The translations under genes and the position numbers were made by a program. Source: Pseudomonas salomonii (lineage in GTDB: Bacteria; Pseudomonadota; Gammaproteobacteria; Pseudomonadales; Pseudomonadaceae). From it: a stretch of DNA of 64,000 nucleotides. Position 1 is the first letter of the stretch. Each line of letters opens with the position of its first letter. This document shows positions 26,429 to 34,901 of this stretch, piece after piece. Location of the stretch: contig NZ_FNOX01000003.1 in assembly GCF_900107155.1 (NCBI RefSeq), forward strand, positions 186,001-250,000, read 5' to 3'. The notes beneath the pieces were generated by a model. The model had not been told where the DNA came from and made no database searches. It saw nothing but the letters and a program-made list of their open reading frames with translations.

Positions 26429-28057
26429 ATGCAACGAATAATCAAGCTCTACCACACCGTTAAAATGCTGCGATTGAAGCAGATCGTTTACCGTCTTTAC
26501 TATCGCTTCGCTAAAGTCCGGCCTTTTTCGGCGCAAGGCTTTACCCGGCGCCCTGGAGTTGACCTGGCGAAGGCTCCCCATTGGTGTGCCTCGCGCTTCG
26601 GTGCCGACGAACAGTTTGAATTCATGGGGCTGACGGCGCCGATTGACTGGCACGATCAGACACGACCGAAAATTTGGCAGTACAACCTGCATTATCTGGA
26701 TCACCTGGCCTCTTCAGGCGAGGACCGAAGAGACTTCGACAGGCGCCTGGTCAACAGTTGGATAGCAAACAATCCACCCTTCCATGGATGCGGCTGGGAA
26801 CCGTATACGCTATCTCTGCGCATCGTAAATCTGGTCAAGTGGTTTGAACAACAACCGACCCTGGAACCTCACTGGCTGGACAGCCTGGCGACACAGGCCC
26901 ACGCGCTGTCCGAACAGATCGAATATCACATTCTCGCCAACCATTTGTTCGTGAATGGCAAGGCGCTGGTGTTTGCCGGGAGCTTTCTGAACGGCGATCG
27001 GGCAGACAGCTGGCTGCCCAAGGGGTTAAAGATCCTTGATGAGGAAATCGAGGAGCAGTTTCTTGCGGACGGTGCGCACTTCGAACTGTCCCCCATGTAC
27101 CACGCGTCTCTTCTTTGGGACATCTGCGACCTGCTGAACCTGGCCACTCACTCCGAGCTGCCGGAACTTAACACTCGCAAAAACCAATGGAAGCAGCAGA
27201 TTGAGCAAGGCCTGGTCTGGTTGCGCAGCCTCCAGCACCCGGATGGTGGCATTCCATTCTTCAATGACTCGGCATTCGGCATTGCCCCCACACTGCTGGA
27301 TATAGAGGCCTACGCGTTTGAATTGGGGTGCCGTGCGCGCAATGACACGTCCACCACTACGATTGCAGCTGTACACCAAACTGAAAGTGGCTACGTGGCG
27401 ATCAATTTTGGCGATCGGTGCAAAGCCTTGTTGAACCTTGCGCAGGTTGCGCCTGATTACCAGCCAGGTCACACCCATGCGGACACCCTGAGCTTCGAAC
27501 TCAGCCTGTTTGGACAGCGCGTGTTCGTCAACTCCGGCACGTCTCAATACGGCGAAGGCCCAGAGCGTCAACGTCAACGCAGCACGGCAGCGCACAACAC
27601 AATAGAAGTGAACGGTGAAAACTCATCTGAAGTCTGGGCCGGATTCAGGGTCGCACGACGCGCACGCACCACCGTGGGTGAGCTGGAACAAACAGTCGAT
27701 ACCGTACGGGTCAGTGGCAGCCATGACGGCTACCTGCGCCTACCGGGGAAAAACCTGCACGTTCGCGAGTGGGTTGCGATGGCCGGTGAATTACAGGTGA
27801 TAGATGCCGTATCCGGCACATTCGATCACGCTGTCTCAAGGCTATTTTTACACCCTGATATCCGCACCACTCAACATGGCAACAAGGTAACGATCACCCT
27901 GCCCGGCGGTCAGGTCGCTGTCGCGACACTAGAGGGCGCAACCCGGATCAATGTGGTGTCTTCCACATGGCATCCGGAATTCGGCAAGTCTGTTCCCAAT
28001 CAGTGCATCGTCGCTGAAATGTCGACAGACAAACTGACCACCCGCATAACCTGGTGA
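26429..28057 (+). CDS. Heparinase II/III-family polysaccharide lyase-like protein
   Basis: 542 residues from the ATG at 26429 (AGGA upstream; an upstream GTG at 26405 is possible). N-terminal half is helical toroid-like with WQYNLHYLDHL, then WEPYTLSLRIVN; C-terminal half is the beta-sandwich heparinase II/III domain with QPGHTHADTLSFEL and STAAHNTIEVNG. Candidate catalytic residues by comparison with heparinase III are Asn171 (ANHLFVNG), Tyr224 (SPMYHAS) and His348 (GHTHAD), with almost the same spacing. No signal peptide is visible, unusual for a secreted lyase. Its role in O-antigen assembly is unknown: cleaving or trimming uronic-acid glycan is one idea. A 60-base gap separates it from the amidotransferase gene. 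Confidence 0.82.
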   Translation: MQRIIKLYHTVKMLRLKQIVYRLYYRFAKVRPFSAQGFTRRPGVDLAKAPHWCASRFGADEQFEFMGLTAPIDWHDQTRPKIWQYNLHYLDHLASSGEDRRDFDRRLVNSWIANNPPFHGCGWEPYTLSLRIVNLVKWFEQQPTLEPHWLDSLATQAHALSEQIEYHILANHLFVNGKALVFAGSFLNGDRADSWLPKGLKILDEEIEEQFLADGAHFELSPMYHASLLWDICDLLNLATHSELPELNTRKNQWKQQIEQGLVWLRSLQHPDGGIPFFNDSAFGIAPTLLDIEAYAFELGCRARNDTSTTTIAAVHQTESGYVAINFGDRCKALLNLAQVAPDYQPGHTHADTLSFELSLFGQRVFVNSGTSQYGEGPERQRQRSTAAHNTIEVNGENSSEVWAGFRVARRARTTVGELEQTVDTVRVSGSHDGYLRLPGKNLHVREWVAMAGELQVIDAVSGTFDHAVSRLFLHPDIRTTQHGNKVTITLPGGQVAVATLEGATRINVVSSTWHPEFGKSVPNQCIVAEMSTDKLTTRITW

Positions 28058-28064
28058 GGCTTAC

Positions 28065-29243
28065 GTGAAACTTTTGATTTTGAGCTTTTACTACCAGCCT
28101 GATCTGTCAGCCGGTTCATTCCGCACGACGGCACTGGTGGATGCACTTCTGGAACAACTGCCCGCAGACGCCCATATCGAGTTGATCACAACCCTGCCGA
28201 ATCGCTACAGCTCCTTCAGCAGTCAAGCCCCGGAACTGGAAACGCACCCCAGGCTCACCATCCGCCGAGTGGCCCTGCCTGGCCACAAGAGCGGGATGGT
28301 CGATCAAGCAAGAGCGTTTCTGGTGTATGCCAACGCTGCACGCAAGATTGTGCGAAACCAGGACTACGATCTTGTCTATGCGACTTCTTCACGCCTGATG
28401 ACCGCTACGCTGGGAGCGGTGATCGCACGCACAAAACGAACGCCGCTCTACCTGGACATACGCGATATCTTTGTCGACACCATCAAGGATGTGCTGTCCA
28501 AAGAAAAAGTCTGGTTGCTTAAACCCTTATTATCGCTGGTTGAACGCTTTACCATTCACTCGGCGCAAAAGGTCAACCTGGTCTCTGAAGGTTTTCTTCC
28601 CTACTTCAAATCACGCTATCCCGATCAGCGCTACTCCACCTATACAAATGGCATCGATGGCGAATTTCTGGATGCGCAACCGGTGGCTGAAGAAAAGGTG
28701 CCCAACCCGATTCTGGACATTGTCTATGCGGGAAATATCGGTGAAGGCCAGGGGCTGCACAACATTATCCCCCAACTGGCCAAACAGCTTGAGGGGAAGG
28801 TGCGATTCCGAGTGATCGGCGACGGAGGCCGGATCGGGCTGTTAAAACAAGCCCTTGTCACTCACGCCTGTACTAACGTTGAACTCTTGAAACCGGTCAA
28901 GCGCGAACAATTGATCGAGGCTTATCAGGCGGCGGATGTGCTTTTTCTGCATTTGAACGACCACGACGCCTTCCGCAAGGTCTTGCCATCGAAAGTGTTT
29001 GAATACGCGGCACTGGGCAAACCGATCTGGGCGGGTATCTCGGGTTACGCAGCCGGCTTTGTCTCTGAACATATTGAAAACGCTGCCGTGTTTGCGCCGT
29101 GTGACGCTGCCGCAGGGATCCAGTCCTTCGAGACGCTCAATATTAAGACGCGCCCGCGCCATGCCTTCGTCGAGCGTTTCGCACGCGGGCGCATCATGCG
29201 CGAAATGGCGAATGATGTTCTTTCACTCACAGGAACTCGTTGA
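28065..29243 (+). CDS. GT4-family glycosyltransferase
   Basis: 392 residues from a GTG at 28065 (GAGG upstream). GT-B fold: N-terminal FYYQPDLSAGSFRTTAL, central VYAGNIGEGQGLHNII, and the donor-binding region FLHLNDHDAFRKVLPSKVFE then AALGKPIWAG, as in WbuB/WbpJ-like enzymes. It is the only recognisable polymer-extending transferase in the locus, so the O-unit may be only two sugars, or other transferases are encoded elsewhere. Seven bases after the lyase-like gene. Acceptor and donor are inferred only: UDP-ManNAcA or its amide is the obvious donor. Confidence 0.88.
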   Translation: MKLLILSFYYQPDLSAGSFRTTALVDALLEQLPADAHIELITTLPNRYSSFSSQAPELETHPRLTIRRVALPGHKSGMVDQARAFLVYANAARKIVRNQDYDLVYATSSRLMTATLGAVIARTKRTPLYLDIRDIFVDTIKDVLSKEKVWLLKPLLSLVERFTIHSAQKVNLVSEGFLPYFKSRYPDQRYSTYTNGIDGEFLDAQPVAEEKVPNPILDIVYAGNIGEGQGLHNIIPQLAKQLEGKVRFRVIGDGGRIGLLKQALVTHACTNVELLKPVKREQLIEAYQAADVLFLHLNDHDAFRKVLPSKVFEYAALGKPIWAGISGYAAGFVSEHIENAAVFAPCDAAAGIQSFETLNIKTRPRHAFVERFARGRIMREMANDVLSLTGTR

Positions 29244-29245
29244 TT

Positions 29246-30205
29246 ATGCAAATCCTCCTGACGGGAGCGAGCGGCTTTGTCGGTAGCGGGTTAATCGCGC
29301 CACTGCTACAACGCCAGCACTCGATTACCGCTGCTGTACGCGGGCTCAAGGCCGACCTCGATCCGCGCGTCAACCAGCGCCTTATCGGCGGGCTATCCGA
29401 CGATCAGGATTGGCAGGTGTTGCTCAAGCACCAGGATACGGTGATCCACCTGGCCGCCCGGGTCCATGTCATGAGTGACGCAGCCACCGATCCACTTGCC
29501 GAATACCGGCGGGTCAACGTCGAAGGCACCCTGAACCTGGCCCGCCAGGCGGCGGCTGCCGGGGTTAAACGCTTTATATTTATCAGCTCGATCAAGGTCA
29601 ATGGCGAGGGCACGGCGACCGGCGCGCCGTATACGGCTGACGGTCCCACAGCCCCTACCGACCCCTACGGCATCTCCAAACAGGAAGCAGAACAAGGCCT
29701 GCGAACACTGGCTTCTGAAACCGGCATGGAGGTGGTGATCATTCGTCCCGTATTGGTTTACGGACCCGGCGTTCAAGCGAACTTCCTGAGCATGATGCGC
29801 TGGTTGCATAAAGGCCTGCCCTTGCCCTTCGGGGCCGTGAACAATCGACGCAGCCTGGTTGCCCTGGACAACCTGGTTGATTTGATTGTGACGTGCACCG
29901 AGCACCCCGCTGCCGCCAATCAAACCTTCCTGGTCAGTGACGGCGAGGACCTCTCGACCACCGCGCTTTTGCGTCGAATGGGAACGGCACTGAACAAGCC
30001 CGCACGCTTGCTACCTGTGCCGAGCTGGTTGCTGCAAACCGGCGCCACGGCGCTGGGTCGCCGGGCACTCGCTCAAAGGCTATGCGGCTCCCTGCAGGTC
30101 GATATTGGCAAGACTCGCGAACTACTGGGCTGGACACCGCCGAGCAGCGTTGATCAGGCACTGAGTCAAACAGGAAAACATTTTTTGGAAATGCAAACTA
30201 AATGA
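29246..30205 (+). CDS. NAD-dependent epimerase/dehydratase (WbpV/WbpK-like)
   Basis: 319 residues from the ATG at 29246; a TTG at 29240 overlapping the previous stop is an alternative. Extended SDR with TGASGFVGSGL for the cofactor, ISSIKVNGE, and catalytic YGISK. Related proteins (WbpV, WbpK) reduce the WbpM 4-keto product to UDP-QuiNAc or UDP-FucNAc; which epimer is made cannot be told by eye. Its stop overlaps the next start (ATGA). Confidence 0.85.
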   Translation: MQILLTGASGFVGSGLIAPLLQRQHSITAAVRGLKADLDPRVNQRLIGGLSDDQDWQVLLKHQDTVIHLAARVHVMSDAATDPLAEYRRVNVEGTLNLARQAAAAGVKRFIFISSIKVNGEGTATGAPYTADGPTAPTDPYGISKQEAEQGLRTLASETGMEVVIIRPVLVYGPGVQANFLSMMRWLHKGLPLPFGAVNNRRSLVALDNLVDLIVTCTEHPAAANQTFLVSDGEDLSTTALLRRMGTALNKPARLLPVPSWLLQTGATALGRRALAQRLCGSLQVDIGKTRELLGWTPPSSVDQALSQTGKHFLEMQTK

Positions 30206-31218
30206 ATATGTGGTGGCTATTACCGGCTGTGACGATTGTCGCACTCCTTTTAACCGGGGCCTTGCGTCATTACGCCCTGGCGCGAAGCCTGATCGACATC
30301 CCGAATGCGCGCAGCTCGCACGTCGTGCCTACGCCCAGGGGCGGCGGTGTCTCGATCGTCGTCAGCTTTTTGTTAGCGCTATTGCTGACCGCCAGCCTTG
30401 GCCTGATTGCATGGCCACTCACGTACGCATTGTTGGGCGCCGGTACCGGCATCGCGGTATTGGGCTTTTTAGACGACCATGGTCATATCAGCGCACGTTG
30501 GCGCCTGCTAGGGCACTTTATAGCCGCGGCATGGGCACTGTTCTGGATCGGTGGCCTGCCGCCGCTGGTGGTGGCGGGATTCGCCGTCGACTTGAGCTGG
30601 ATCGGCCATATGCTGGCAGCCGTCTACCTGGTATGGCTGCTGAACTTGTATAACTTCATGGATGGAATTGATGGAATAGCCAGCGTCGAGGCTATTTGCG
30701 TCTGTCTTGGCAGTGCGCTGCTCTATTGGCTTACAGGTCACGAGCTGATCGCGTTTACGCCGTTGTTACTGGCGTTTGCAGTCGTTGGCTTCCTGTATTG
30801 GAACTTCCCAAAAGCCCGTATTTTCATGGGCGATGCGGGCAGCGGATTCCTGGGCATCACGCTGGGGGTGTTGTCACTACAGGCGGCCTGGGTCACGCCG
30901 CAGCTGCTGTGGAGCTGGCTGATCCTGCTGGGTGTGTTTATCACCGACGCGACATGGACCTTGCTGCGCCGCCTGCTCAGAGGCGACAAAGTCTATGAGG
31001 CCCACCGCAGCCACGCCTACCAGTTTGCTTCTCGCCAGTTCGGCAAACATGCGCCTGTCACCCTGGCGGTAGCGGCAATCAACATTGGATGGCTGTTGCC
31101 TGTGGCGCTGCTCGTGGGCAACGGCACGGTGGATGGCTTTTTGGGACTGCTGGTGGCCTATCTGCCGCTGATCGCGCTGGCCGTAAAGTTCAGGGCCGGA
31201 GAGAAAGAGCCGAATTGA
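30202..31218 (+). CDS. wbpL: WbpL-type undecaprenyl-phosphate glycosyl-1-phosphate transferase
   Basis: 338 residues, about ten to eleven membrane helices of the GT4/MraY-WecA family: early SLIDIPNARSSHVVPTPRGG, cytoplasmic Asp-rich NFMDGIDGIAS, and FPKARIFMGDAGSGFLG with the conserved Asp pair. Such enzymes start O-unit synthesis by attaching a FucNAc/QuiNAc-type sugar-1-phosphate to undecaprenyl phosphate. In PAO1 wbpL sits beside wbpM; here it lies at the ihfB end, consistent with an inverted cargo. It converges on lapA after 59 bases. Confidence 0.9.
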   Translation: MNMWWLLPAVTIVALLLTGALRHYALARSLIDIPNARSSHVVPTPRGGGVSIVVSFLLALLLTASLGLIAWPLTYALLGAGTGIAVLGFLDDHGHISARWRLLGHFIAAAWALFWIGGLPPLVVAGFAVDLSWIGHMLAAVYLVWLLNLYNFMDGIDGIASVEAICVCLGSALLYWLTGHELIAFTPLLLAFAVVGFLYWNFPKARIFMGDAGSGFLGITLGVLSLQAAWVTPQLLWSWLILLGVFITDATWTLLRRLLRGDKVYEAHRSHAYQFASRQFGKHAPVTLAVAAINIGWLLPVALLVGNGTVDGFLGLLVAYLPLIALAVKFRAGEKEPN

Positions 31219-31277
31219 AACGTCCACAGGGGCGGCGATCGCCTCCCCTTCCTGCCGCACATGAACAGTGGCCAGGA

Positions 31278-31505
31278 TCAAACCCGAGTCTTGCGCCGCG
31301 CCCTGGCAACCCACGCCATCAGTGGGCCAATAAGCATTCCAACCAGTAAAGCGAGCACTACGAAAACAGAAATTGGCAACTGCGGGGCTGCCCAACTCAG
31401 GAACTGCAGGGAAACCGACTGTTGATTTTCTAGCACAAATGCCACGATGCACAGCAGCAGCACCAACACTACCAGCAGTGCAATAACACGCTTGAATCTA
31501 CTCAT
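31278..31505 (-). CDS. lapA: LapA-domain (DUF1049) small membrane protein
   Basis: 75 residues from the ATG at 31505 with GAGGGAGG upstream. Two membrane helices (ALLVVLVLLLCIVAFVL and VFVVLALLVGMLIGPLMAW), the first followed by ENQQSVSLQFLSW, typical of LapA domain proteins that help lipopolysaccharide assembly. It follows ihfB by 19 bases on the same strand and is the last gene of the rpsA-ihfB block before the O-antigen cargo. Confidence 0.85.
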   Translation of the reverse strand: MSRFKRVIALLVVLVLLLCIVAFVLENQQSVSLQFLSWAAPQLPISVFVVLALLVGMLIGPLMAWVARARRKTRV

Positions 31506-31524
31506 GCCGCCTCCCTCACGAGTA

Positions 31525-31818
31525 TCAAACCTCGTCTTCATCCTCATTAACTCGATCGCGCAATTCCTTGCCCGGCTTGAAGTGAGGCACAAACTTGCCG
31601 TCAAGGCTGACGGATTGCCCGGTTTTCGGGTTGCGACCTACTCGCGGTGCGCGGTAGTGCAGGGAGAAACTGCCAAAACCACGGATCTCAATGCGGTCCC
31701 CGGTAGCCAGGCACTGGGACATCTGTTCAAGCATCGTCTTGATAGCCAGCTCTACATCCTTGGATGAAAGCAGCCCTTGATGGGTGACAATTCGTTCGAT
31801 CAACTCCGACTTCGTCAT
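31525..31818 (-). CDS. ihfB: IHF beta subunit
   Basis: 97 residues. Full HU/IHF fold: [11 protein letters not shown]-terminus, [15 protein letters not shown], and the DNA-arm [12 protein letters not shown] with the intercalating Pro. Forms the IHF heterodimer that bends DNA in transcription and recombination. Conserved left border of the Pseudomonas O-antigen locus (himD). A small lipoprotein gene lies upstream, then rpsA. Confidence 0.97.
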   Translation of the reverse strand: MTKSELIERIVTHQGLLSSKDVELAIKTMLEQMSQCLATGDRIEIRGFGSFSLHYRAPRVGRNPKTGQSVSLDGKFVPHFKPGKELRDRVNEDEDEV

Positions 31819-31950
31819 ATTTTTCCCTTCTTTTTCAAGCAGCTAGGAAAAGCGCTTCGAAGGTTTTAGCATGACTTGGTGAATTTGAACAGCCCACCTG
31901 CCAACTTATCTGCAGCATCAACGGATACCCGGAACTCATGCTTGACCCCC

Positions 31951-32235
31951 TCAATTACAGATCACCAACATGGTACGAGTGACAGCGCCGGCAGGGTTCC
32001 AGCCGAACAGATAGTCACCCTCTTCGTCCTTGGCGTCACTGGATCGGGTGATGACCTTGTAGCCCTGCATCTTGCACTCTCGGGCAGCGCGCTTCTCACA
32101 CTTGTCCCAATTGCTGCCTAGGCCCGAGCAATCGATCTCGATGCCGCTGACGCCGCGTTTGGCGTGGGTTTTGGCATTGGTGGCAGTGCAGCCGGCCAGC
32201 AGCACCACTGCGAATAAAACGATAAGCCTGTTCAT
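31951..32235 (-). CDS. Small predicted lipoprotein
   Basis: 94 residues. Lipoprotein signal with LLAGC (Cys16), predicting anchoring in a membrane. Mature part contains four further Cys (DCSGLG, KCEKRA, ECKMQG, VICN), pairing as likely disulfides, and ends in a short TMLVICN tail. No named domain recognised; such proteins are conserved near rpsA-ihfB in Pseudomonas. Located between ihfB and the rpsA terminator. Confidence 0.75.
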   Translation of the reverse strand: MNRLIVLFAVVLLAGCTATNAKTHAKRGVSGIEIDCSGLGSNWDKCEKRAARECKMQGYKVITRSSDAKDEEGDYLFGWNPAGAVTRTMLVICN

Positions 32236-32350
32236 TCAAATCCTTATTGAAACAACAACACGGCGGAGCATTTGTTAAGAACTATAGTCAGCTCTGACAC
32301 TGGGCTGCACGCCTTGGTTCTAACTTGTTGATTCAACGAATTTCAGGCAC

Positions 32351-32379
32351 AAAAAAGGGCGACCGAAGTCGCCCTTTTT
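32351..32379 (-). terminator. Rho-independent terminator of rpsA
   Basis: On the minus strand GGGCGAC-TTCG-GTCGCCC, a 7-bp GC stem with the stable TTCG tetraloop, followed by six T. It lies 17 bases after the rpsA stop. Confidence 0.93.
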
Positions 32380-32396
32380 CTATGGTCTGACAGAAC

Positions 32397-34091
32397 TTAG
32401 TTCTGTTTTTCCATTTGTGCACGCAGCAGGTCGCCCAGAGTGGTCGGACCCGAAGCGATGTCAGAGGTAGCTGGCTTGTCGCGCAGGCTCTGGATTGCTT
32501 CTTTCTCTTCGATCTCGTCCTTGGACTTGATGGAGAGTTGGATCACGCGGCTCTTGCGGTCAACGCTGATGATCTTGGCTTCTACTTCCTGGCCTTCTTT
32601 CAGAACGTTGCGCGCGTCTTCAACGCGGTCACGGCTGATTTCGGAGGCTTTCAGAGTCGCTTCGATATCGTCGGCCAGAACGATGATGGCGCCTTTGGCG
32701 TCAACTTCTTTCACAGTGCCTTTAACGATTGCGCCTTTGTCGTTCTCTTGAACGTACTCGGAGAACGGATCGCTTTCCAGTTGCTTGATACCCAGGGAGA
32801 TGCGCTCGCGCTCTGGGTCAACCGACAGGATAACGGTGTCCAGCTCGTCGCCCTTCTTGAAACGACGAACAGCTTCTTCGCCCACTTCGTTCCAGGAGAT
32901 GTCGGACAGGTGAACCAGGCCGTCGATGCCGCCGTCCAGACCAATGAAGATACCGAAATCGGTGATCGACTTGATGGTGCCGGAGATTTTATCGCCCTTG
33001 TTGAACTGGCCAGAGAAATCTTCCCATGGGTTAGATTTGCACTGCTTGATGCCCAGGGAGATACGACGACGCTCTTCGTCGATGTCCAGAACCATAACTT
33101 CCACTTCGTCGCCGACTTGTACGACTTTCGAAGGGTGGATGTTCTTGTTGGTCCAGTCCATTTCGGAAACGTGTACCAGGCCTTCCACGCCTTCTTCCAG
33201 CTCTGCGAAGCAGCCGTAGTCGGTCAGGTTGGTAACACGCGCGGTTACGCGAGTGCTTTCCGGGTAACGAGCTTTGATAGCAACCCATGGATCTTCGCCC
33301 AGCTGCTTCAAGCCCAGGGAAACGCGGTTACGCTCACGATCGTACTTCAGAACCTTGACATCGATCTCGTCGCCAACGTTGACGATTTCGGAAGGATGCT
33401 TGATACGCTTCCAGGCCATGTCGGTAATGTGCAGCAGGCCATCGACGCCACCCAGATCGACGAATGCGCCGTAATCGGTGAGGTTCTTGACGATACCTTT
33501 GACTTGTTGGCCTTCCTGCAGGGATTCCAGCAGAGCTTCACGCTCGGCGGAGTTCTCTGCTTCCAGGACGCTGCGACGGGAAACGACAACGTTGTTGCGC
33601 TTCTGGTCGAGTTTGATGACCTTGAATTCGAGTTCTTTGCCTTCCAGGTGCGTGGTGTCGCGCACAGGACGAACGTCGACCAAAGAACCTGGCAGGAACG
33701 CACGGATGCCGTTAACGTCGACAGTGAAGCCGCCTTTAACCTTACCGTTGATAACGCCCTTGACCACTTCTTCAGCTGCGAAGGCTGCTTCGAGAACAAT
33801 CCAGCATTCAGCGCGCTTGGCTTTTTCACGGGACAGCTTGGTTTCACCGAAACCGTCTTCAACCGAGTCCAGAGCAACGTGAACTTCGTCACCGACATTG
33901 ATAGTCAGATCGCCAGCATCGTTGTAGAACTGTTCCAGCGGGATCAGAGCTTCAGACTTCAGACCAGCGTGAACGGTTACCCAGCGAGCTTGGTAATCGA
34001 TATCAACGATAACACCGGTGATGATGGAGCCTGCCTGAAGGTTCAGGGTTTTTAGGCTTTCTTCAAAGAGTTCCGCAAAGCTTTCGCTCAT
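32397..34091 (-). CDS. rpsA: Ribosomal protein S1
   Basis: 564 residues from the ATG at 34091 with AGGAAT upstream; longer in-frame reading upstream has no ribosome site. Six S1 RNA-binding repeats are visible, for example [51 protein letters not shown], each ending in [12 protein letters not shown] strands. S1 binds mRNA on the 30S subunit for initiation. Its 5' leader carries two hairpins. Confidence 0.98.
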   Translation of the reverse strand: MSESFAELFEESLKTLNLQAGSIITGVIVDIDYQARWVTVHAGLKSEALIPLEQFYNDAGDLTINVGDEVHVALDSVEDGFGETKLSREKAKRAECWIVLEAAFAAEEVVKGVINGKVKGGFTVDVNGIRAFLPGSLVDVRPVRDTTHLEGKELEFKVIKLDQKRNNVVVSRRSVLEAENSAEREALLESLQEGQQVKGIVKNLTDYGAFVDLGGVDGLLHITDMAWKRIKHPSEIVNVGDEIDVKVLKYDRERNRVSLGLKQLGEDPWVAIKARYPESTRVTARVTNLTDYGCFAELEEGVEGLVHVSEMDWTNKNIHPSKVVQVGDEVEVMVLDIDEERRRISLGIKQCKSNPWEDFSGQFNKGDKISGTIKSITDFGIFIGLDGGIDGLVHLSDISWNEVGEEAVRRFKKGDELDTVILSVDPERERISLGIKQLESDPFSEYVQENDKGAIVKGTVKEVDAKGAIIVLADDIEATLKASEISRDRVEDARNVLKEGQEVEAKIISVDRKSRVIQLSIKSKDEIEEKEAIQSLRDKPATSDIASGPTTLGDLLRAQMEKQN

Positions 34092-34109
34092 TTTAATTCC
34101 TGTTGATAA

Positions 34110-34150
34110 GGGCGAAGAATACGCCCATCTCCACACCCCAGACGGTGTGG
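34110..34150 (-). promoter_or_regulatory. rpsA 5' leader hairpins
   Basis: Two stem-loops in the 60 bases before the rpsA ribosome site: GGGCG/CGCCC (34126-34110) and CCACACC/GGTGTGG (34150-34131). In Escherichia coli the rpsA leader folds into hairpins and S1 represses its own translation; a similar role here is inferred. Confidence 0.55.
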
Positions 34151-34163
34151 GTCAGTTTCAGTT

Positions 34164-34207
34164 AAAAGAAGCCACCGCAGGACTATGACTGGTCCCCTGC
34201 GGCCTTC
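34164..34207 (-). terminator. Terminator or attenuator between cmk and rpsA
   Basis: On the minus strand GAAG...CCGCAGG pairs with CCTGCGG...CTTC around a 14-base loop, followed by four T (34167-34164). It starts a few bases after the cmk stop. The short T-run suggests partial termination, so some cmk transcripts may read into rpsA. Confidence 0.7.
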
Positions 34208-34211
34208 TTGA

Positions 34212-34901
34212 TCACCCGGCGATATCGCGAATGGCGATTTCACTCAAGATGCGTTCCAGCACCTGCTCGATGGACAACTCCGTGGAATCCAGCTGTATGG
34301 CGTCAGCCGCCGGCTTTAGCGGGGCTACCGCACGCTGGGTATCACGCTCATCGCGTGCACGGATCTCATCTAGCAGACTCGACAGACTAACACCATCGAC
34401 TTTGCCCTTCAACTGCAAGTAACGGCGGCGAGCACGCTCCTCGGCGCTGGCGGTCAGGAAAATCTTCAGCGGCGCCTCGGGAAACACCACGGTGCCCATG
34501 TCACGGCCATCAGCCACCAGGCCCGGCGGCTCCTGAAACGCCCGCTGGCGCTGCAGCAATGCGTCGCGCACGGCCGGCAGCGCGGCAACCTGGGAGGCCC
34601 AGGAGCCGACTTGTTCGTTGCGCAGATCATCGGTCACGTCATCACCTTCGAGGATGATGCGTTGCGGATGACCTTCCGTCGCGCCGACGAACTGCACATC
34701 AAGGTGCGCCGCCAGCAGCTTCAGGGATTCTTCGTTGGTCAGGTCGACGCCATGGTTGCGTGCGGCAAAGGCCAGCAGGCGGTACAGCGCGCCGGAATCC
34801 AGCAGGCACCAGCCCAGGCGCTTGGCCAGAATGCCGGCGATCGTGCCTTTGCCCGAGCCGCTTGGCCCGTCGATGGTAATCACCGGTGCTTTGATATTCA
34901 C
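34212..34901 (-). CDS. cmk: Cytidylate kinase
   Basis: 229 residues from a GTG at 34901 (AAGAGG upstream), overlapping the aroA stop by four bases (GTGA). P-loop [24 protein letters not shown], and the lid region [15 protein letters not shown] are characteristic. Phosphorylates CMP and dCMP. The GTG start and overlap suggest translational coupling to the TyrA-AroA gene. Confidence 0.96.
   Translation of the reverse strand: MNIKAPVITIDGPSGSGKGTIAGILAKRLGWCLLDSGALYRLLAFAARNHGVDLTNEESLKLLAAHLDVQFVGATEGHPQRIILEGDDVTDDLRNEQVGSWASQVAALPAVRDALLQRQRAFQEPPGLVADGRDMGTVVFPEAPLKIFLTASAEERARRRYLQLKGKVDGVSLSSLLDEIRARDERDTQRAVAPLKPAADAIQLDSTELSIEQVLERILSEIAIRDIAG

Noticed and set aside
32415..34055. 546-residue open frame antisense to rpsA
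   Set aside because: The minus strand carries six clear S1 repeats; the plus-strand frame has no ribosome site and no domain.
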